Source: Actinomadura xylanilytica
GTDB lineage: Bacteria; Actinomycetota; Actinomycetes; Streptosporangiales; Streptosporangiaceae
DNA: 64,000 nt
Assembly: GCF_030283145.1 (NCBI RefSeq)
Contig: NZ_JASNWE010000003.1
Location: 124,001-188,000, forward strand
Direction of reading: 5' to 3'
The notes under the pieces were generated by a model that was not told where the DNA came from, ran no database searches, and saw only the letters and a program-made list of their open reading frames with translations. How positions within the stretch are numbered: the first letter of the stretch is position 1; each line of letters opens with the position of its first letter. Positions 60,376 to 64,000 of the stretch are shown here, one piece after another. Made by a program: the position numbers and the translations under genes.

Positions 60376-61535
60376 TCGAGCTGGATGATCGGACGAAGGC
60401 GATCCGGCTGCGCGCCCGGGAGTGGGCGCGGGAGTTGAAGCCGCTGGCCCTGGAGCTGGACGGGGACCCCGATGCGATCTACCGCCACCTCGACGTGGGG
60501 ATCGTGTCGTACCTGACCCGGATGCCGCTCCCCCCGGAGTACAACCCCGACCCCGTGGTCATCGACGGGCACCGGTTCTACGGCACCGGGACCCTGGAAC
60601 GGGTCGTGTTCGCCGAGGAGGTGGCGGTCGGCGACGCCGGGATGCTGCTGGCCGCGCCGGGCCCGGTGATGTCGGGCGTGCTGATCGACTCGCTGGGCGA
60701 CGAGCGGCAGAAGAAGTGGTTCTACAGCCGCATCCTCGAACGCCCCACCTGGACGTTCTTCGCGTTGACCGAGCCCGCCCGCGGCTCGGACGCCGGGGCG
60801 ATGGAGACCACCCTCACCCCCGCCGACGACGGCGACGGCTACGTGTTGAACGGCGCCAAGCGCTACATCGGCAACGCCGCCCGCGCCGACATCGGCGTCG
60901 TCTTCGCCCGCACCCGGCCCGGCCCGCTCGGCGTCACCGCGGTCCTCACCGAGGCGTCCGCCCCCGGGTTCACCGCCGAGCCCCTGGAGACCATCGGACT
61001 GCGCGGGCTGCGCATCACGGCGATGACGCTCGACAACGTGCGGATCGCCGCGGACAACGTGCTCGGGCGGCACCTGCGGCCCACCCAGCGTGGCATGTGG
61101 AGTGCGGTCCAGGGACTGAACCGGCTCCGCCCCGGCGTCGCCGCGTTCGGGCTGGGCATCGCCCGGTCCGCGTACGAGTACGTCCGGGAGAACCGGCCCG
61201 GCCTCCCTGCCTGGGATCGGGAGCGCCTGGACGACCTCGGTCGCCGCATCACCGGCGTCCGCCAGCTGATCTGGCGGGCCGCCCGCGCCGTCGACGAGAA
61301 CGACCCCGCCGCGGGCTACCTGGCGTCCGCCGCGAAGGCGAAGGCGTCCCGGCTCGCCGAGGACGCGACCATGGAGGCGCTCGGCTTCTTCGGGCCCGGT
61401 GCCCGTCTGGAGCATCCGCTGCTGGACAAGCTCGCCCGGGATGCCCGCGCCGTCGAGTTCATGGAGGGGACCGGCAACATCCAGAAGCTCAATCTCTTCA
61501 CCGGCCTGCTCCAGGGACGCCTGCGTCGTGCCTGA
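60372..61535 (+). CDS. canonical acyl-CoA dehydrogenase-family enzyme
   Basis: 387 residues, standard length. FFALTEPARGSDAGA and GAKRYIGNAARAD are the FAD/substrate motifs, and FMEGTGNIQKL near residue 366 keeps the catalytic Glu. It is the only ACAD of this locus with a fully normal catalytic motif. Its start overlaps the ACAD-like protein gene, suggesting a heteromer. It would oxidise an acyl- or aminoacyl-ACP to its enoyl form. Confidence 0.88.
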   Translation: MIELDDRTKAIRLRAREWARELKPLALELDGDPDAIYRHLDVGIVSYLTRMPLPPEYNPDPVVIDGHRFYGTGTLERVVFAEEVAVGDAGMLLAAPGPVMSGVLIDSLGDERQKKWFYSRILERPTWTFFALTEPARGSDAGAMETTLTPADDGDGYVLNGAKRYIGNAARADIGVVFARTRPGPLGVTAVLTEASAPGFTAEPLETIGLRGLRITAMTLDNVRIAADNVLGRHLRPTQRGMWSAVQGLNRLRPGVAAFGLGIARSAYEYVRENRPGLPAWDRERLDDLGRRITGVRQLIWRAARAVDENDPAAGYLASAAKAKASRLAEDATMEALGFFGPGARLEHPLLDKLARDARAVEFMEGTGNIQKLNLFTGLLQGRLRRA

Positions 61536-62910
61536 CACCGATCCCGGTCCGGCGGGAGCCGCGGACCGGCGGCTACGCCGGGACGTGATGCGGCTCGCCG
61601 GACCCATGACGTTGGCCGGGACGGCCGGGGTGCTGGTGCCGACCGTGGTGCTGGCCCTGGTCTCCCGGTTGGGCCCCGACGAGATGTCGGTCCGGGCTCT
61701 CTATACGCCGCTGGCCTTCCTCTTCCTCGCGGTGCAGATGGCCTTCGACCTCAGCAACCAGGCCGGGGCCGCATTCCACCGCGGGCAGGGGACCGACCGG
61801 AACGTGCCCGCACATGCGGTCAGCCTGCTGCGGGTCTGGGTCGGGATCGGGGTGGTGATCGGCGCGCTACTGGCGGTGGCGGCACCCGCCCTGACCGACG
61901 CGCTCCAGGTGGAGCCGGAGGTACGGCCACAGTTCGAGGCGTTCCTGCGCTGGATGGCGGCCGCCAACCTCACCTTGCCCGGATCGGTCCTGGCCGCGTC
62001 CTGCCTGCGCGGAACGGGCCGAGCCCGGGCGGCGGCGTCGATCACGCTGACCAACGCGGTCGTGGAGATCGCCGGCGTCGCCGTCCTCGGCCATGGCACC
62101 GGCCTGGGGATCATGGCGGTGCCGGTGGCGACGGCCCTTGCCGGCCTGTCCGGGACCCTCCTCGGTCTGGCGCACCTGCGCCGCGCGGGCCTGTGGGGAC
62201 GGCCGCTCGGGTGGCGGCCGGACGCCCTTCGGCGACTGCTGTCGGTGGGGCTCCCGGTCGGCGTCTCCTACCTCGTGCTCTTCGCGATGAACCTGGCCCT
62301 GCTGTGGGTGCTCAGCCCGTTCGGCCGGAACATCCGCGACGGGTTCGCGGTCGGGGTCGCCGTGCAGAGCTTGGTCATCATCCCGGCGATCGCGCTCGGC
62401 TCCGCCACCGCGATCATCATGAACCAGCACCGCGGCGCCGGGCGGCTGCCGTGGCTGGACGGCACGCTGCGGGCCGGGCTCCGGGTCACCTTCGTGGTGT
62501 ACGCAGCACTCGTCCCGGCCGTCTGGCTCGGCCGGGACGTCATCGGCCGGCTGATGGCAGGGGACACCCAGGTGGCGGAGGAAGGCGTCCGCTATCTCGG
62601 CGTGGTCGCCCCGACCTACCTGGTCTTCGGGATGGTGCTGGTGGCGGTCACGGCCATCGAACAGGTCGGCGGCGGCCTCGTCGCCCTCGGCCTGAACACC
62701 GGTTACACGGTTGGAATCATCGGCGTGGGCGGCCTGCTGGCCCGACGGCTCGACGACCCCGGCGCCCTGTACATGACGATCGCGCTCCTCAACCTCGCAG
62801 GCCTCGCGGGAGTTGTCGTGGCGATCCGATTCGTCCGCGGCCTGAGCCGAAGCCAACCGAGCGCGCCCGAACCCCGCGCCCGCTTGGACCTTGGCAAGGG
62901 CGGCCGGTGA
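61528..62910 (+). CDS. MATE-family efflux transporter
   Basis: 460 residues with about 12 transmembrane segments and the two-bundle MATE pattern (LAGPMTLAGTAGVLVP at the start of bundle 1; LLSVGLPVGVSYLVLFAMNL at the start of bundle 2). GTG 61528 overlaps the ACAD stop. It is the probable exporter for the locus product. Its stop overlaps the PPTase start. Confidence 0.88.
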   Translation: MPDTDPGPAGAADRRLRRDVMRLAGPMTLAGTAGVLVPTVVLALVSRLGPDEMSVRALYTPLAFLFLAVQMAFDLSNQAGAAFHRGQGTDRNVPAHAVSLLRVWVGIGVVIGALLAVAAPALTDALQVEPEVRPQFEAFLRWMAAANLTLPGSVLAASCLRGTGRARAAASITLTNAVVEIAGVAVLGHGTGLGIMAVPVATALAGLSGTLLGLAHLRRAGLWGRPLGWRPDALRRLLSVGLPVGVSYLVLFAMNLALLWVLSPFGRNIRDGFAVGVAVQSLVIIPAIALGSATAIIMNQHRGAGRLPWLDGTLRAGLRVTFVVYAALVPAVWLGRDVIGRLMAGDTQVAEEGVRYLGVVAPTYLVFGMVLVAVTAIEQVGGGLVALGLNTGYTVGIIGVGGLLARRLDDPGALYMTIALLNLAGLAGVVVAIRFVRGLSRSQPSAPEPRARLDLGKGGR

Positions 62911-63641
62911 GCGAACCCATGCCGGACAACGGTGCTGTGGACGTCTGGACGGTTCCCCTGGAGCTGCCGCCACCCACCGTGTCGCGGCTGCGGGGAACCC
63001 TGAGCGAGGAGGAGGTGGAACGTCTTCGCCGCAGCCGCTCCGACGCCGAACGGCGTCGGTTCATCGTCGCCCACGGTGCGCTACGGCGGATTCTCGGGGG
63101 GTATCTCGGGGAGCCGCCCGAGGACCTGCGCTGGACGCGGGGTCCGCACGGGAAGCCCAGGCTCGCCGGGACCGACAGCCACCTCCGGTTCAACCTCTCG
63201 CACGCGGGAGAGTTGGGCCTGGTGGCGGTGACCTCCCGTGGCGAGGTCGGGGTCGACGTGGACCTGCCACGGTCCGGGATGCCCGTCCGGTCGTTCGCCG
63301 CCCGGTACTTCCCCGAGGCCGAGGCGGACATGGTCGCCGGGGCCGGCCCGTCCCAGGCTCGGGCCGCCTTCCTGCGGCTCTGGACCCGGAAGGAGGCCGT
63401 GGTCAAGGCGGCAGGGGGACGGGTGGTCCAGGGGCTGCGCCTCCCGGTGGCCACGAGCGGGTCCGGCGCGGCGTCCGGCGCCATCGTGGTGCGCGATCCC
63501 ACCGGGACGATCGCGGGGACCTGGTCCGTCCAGGATCTGCCGATGCCCGGCGAATACGCGGCGGCGGTGGCCGTCGAGGGACGACGGGCGCCGATGGTCA
63601 CCGTCAGGGCGTCCTTTCGTGCGCCACTACCGGAAACGTGA
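62907..63641 (+). CDS. Sfp-type 4'-phosphopantetheinyl transferase
   Basis: 244 residues. The PPTase motifs are GPHGKPRL (P1), FNLSHAGEL, GVDVD (metal-binding, near 119) and LWTRKEAVVKA (WxxKEA). Sfp-type enzymes activate carrier proteins. GTG overlaps the MATE stop. Located at the end of the operon it can serve both ACPs here and perhaps the ACP at 12267. Confidence 0.9.
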   Translation: MSEPMPDNGAVDVWTVPLELPPPTVSRLRGTLSEEEVERLRRSRSDAERRRFIVAHGALRRILGGYLGEPPEDLRWTRGPHGKPRLAGTDSHLRFNLSHAGELGLVAVTSRGEVGVDVDLPRSGMPVRSFAARYFPEAEADMVAGAGPSQARAAFLRLWTRKEAVVKAAGGRVVQGLRLPVATSGSGAASGAIVVRDPTGTIAGTWSVQDLPMPGEYAAAVAVEGRRAPMVTVRASFRAPLPET

Positions 63642-63687
63642 ACGCGGCGGCCGGGCGGCCGCCGCGGTGGCTTGTCGCAGTATCGCG

Positions 63688-64000
63688 TCAGAGGGTGTAG
63701 CCGCGATCCGCCACGGCGTCCCGAAGGTCGTCGAGGACCGCCCGGTCGACCTCGGCACTCCACTGGGCCGCGTAGCGGCCGTCCAGGAAGGGCGCAATCT
63801 GCGTGGTAGCGAACGCGTTGGGAATATCGAGGAACGACGCCACGGATTCCATTGTCCTCTCCGGGGCCTCCATCAGGTCCTCGTAGCGGACCGTCATGAA
63901 GTACCGCAGTGACCGCGCGTCCTCGAAAGCGATCTTGTGGGCATGGAGCCAGTGCCTCACGAGATCGCGGTGCGACAATGCCGGGCTCCACTTACGGGTG
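63688..64000 (-). CDS. sulfotransferase-family protein, C-terminal part (partial)
   Basis: The minus-strand frame is open from the window edge to the stop at 63688 (about 104 residues). KWSPALSHRDLVRHWLHAH, then FMTVRYEDLMEAPERTMESVASFLDIP are the 3'-phosphosulfate-binding-domain C-terminal features of bacterial sulfotransferases. The PAPS-binding 5'-PSB loop and N-terminus are outside the window. It is convergent with the PPTase gene and may or may not belong to the locus. Confidence 0.8.
   Translation of the reverse strand, partial: TRKWSPALSHRDLVRHWLHAHKIAFEDARSLRYFMTVRYEDLMEAPERTMESVASFLDIPNAFATTQIAPFLDGRYAAQWSAEVDRAVLDDLRDAVADRGYTL

Overview
The window is about 70% GC with dense, mostly plus-strand genes, GTG starts, ATGA/GTGA-coupled operons, a conservon (sensor kinase, roadblock, DUF742, GTPase, P450s), a SepF-family protein, F420-type enzymes and rare TTA codons. 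This points to a filamentous actinomycete (Streptomyces, Actinomadura or Streptosporangiales type; the genus is inference). It holds two separate natural-product loci with regulatory and decayed DNA between them. I saw no rRNA, tRNA, CRISPR array or replication origin.

Region 1 (1-4022): a 5'-partial GlxA/AraC-type regulator faces an APC permease, a glyoxalase-fold protein, a possible 43-residue ORF and an amidase with a TTA codon.

Region 2 (4459-25713): a hydrazine-type biosynthetic locus. It has a StrR-family regulator carrying a perfect StrR-type operator inside its own gene, an M1 aminopeptidase homologue that has lost all zinc ligands, and a DAO-family flavoenzyme. A long operon follows: KASIII-like protein, FkbH-type glyceryl-loading HAD protein, ACP, lysine/ornithine N-hydroxylase, stand-alone cupin, stand-alone MetRS-like protein, ATP-grasp ligase, DDAH-like hydrolase, a small barrel protein, and a solute-binding-protein homologue with no signal peptide. 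A second ATP-grasp ligase, an MFS exporter, an amidohydrolase, a NIPSNAP protein and an F420-type oxidoreductase close it. N-hydroxylase + cupin/MetRS + DAO is the signature of hydrazinoacetate-type N-N bond formation (s56-p1 and triacsin pathways). Its combination with glyceryl-ACP chemistry and two amino-acid ligases matches no product I can name.

Region 3 (25975-43500): two PF03640 lipoproteins with a 4-TM protein; an HSL-type esterase; a decayed ScfR-like regulator; the conservon with two P450s; a decayed lipoprotein/ABC transporter locus; a SepF paralogue; a TetR-controlled MFS plus flavin monooxygenase pair; an Asp/Glu-racemase-family protein with Ser at both usual Cys positions; and a LuxR-type regulator beside paired palindromic repeats.

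Region 4 (43522-63641): a second biosynthetic locus. It opens with a LuxR-type regulator containing a TTA codon, an inositol-monophosphatase-family enzyme, a class III aminotransferase and a Gfo/Idh/MocA dehydrogenase. After an IS481-like remnant abutting a Ser-less alpha/beta hydrolase, a tightly coupled operon encodes a fatty acyl-AMP ligase, two long acyl-CoA-dehydrogenase-like proteins, ACP, KASIII-like enzyme, BtrJ-like ATP-grasp ligase, BtrK-like PLP decarboxylase, second ACP, a Cys-less thiolase-fold protein, a truncated ACAD-like protein, a canonical ACAD, a MATE exporter and an Sfp-type phosphopantetheinyl transferase. The logic suggests an amino acid loaded on an ACP, decarboxylated, desaturated and joined to an acyl chain. 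The window ends in a partial sulfotransferase on the minus strand.
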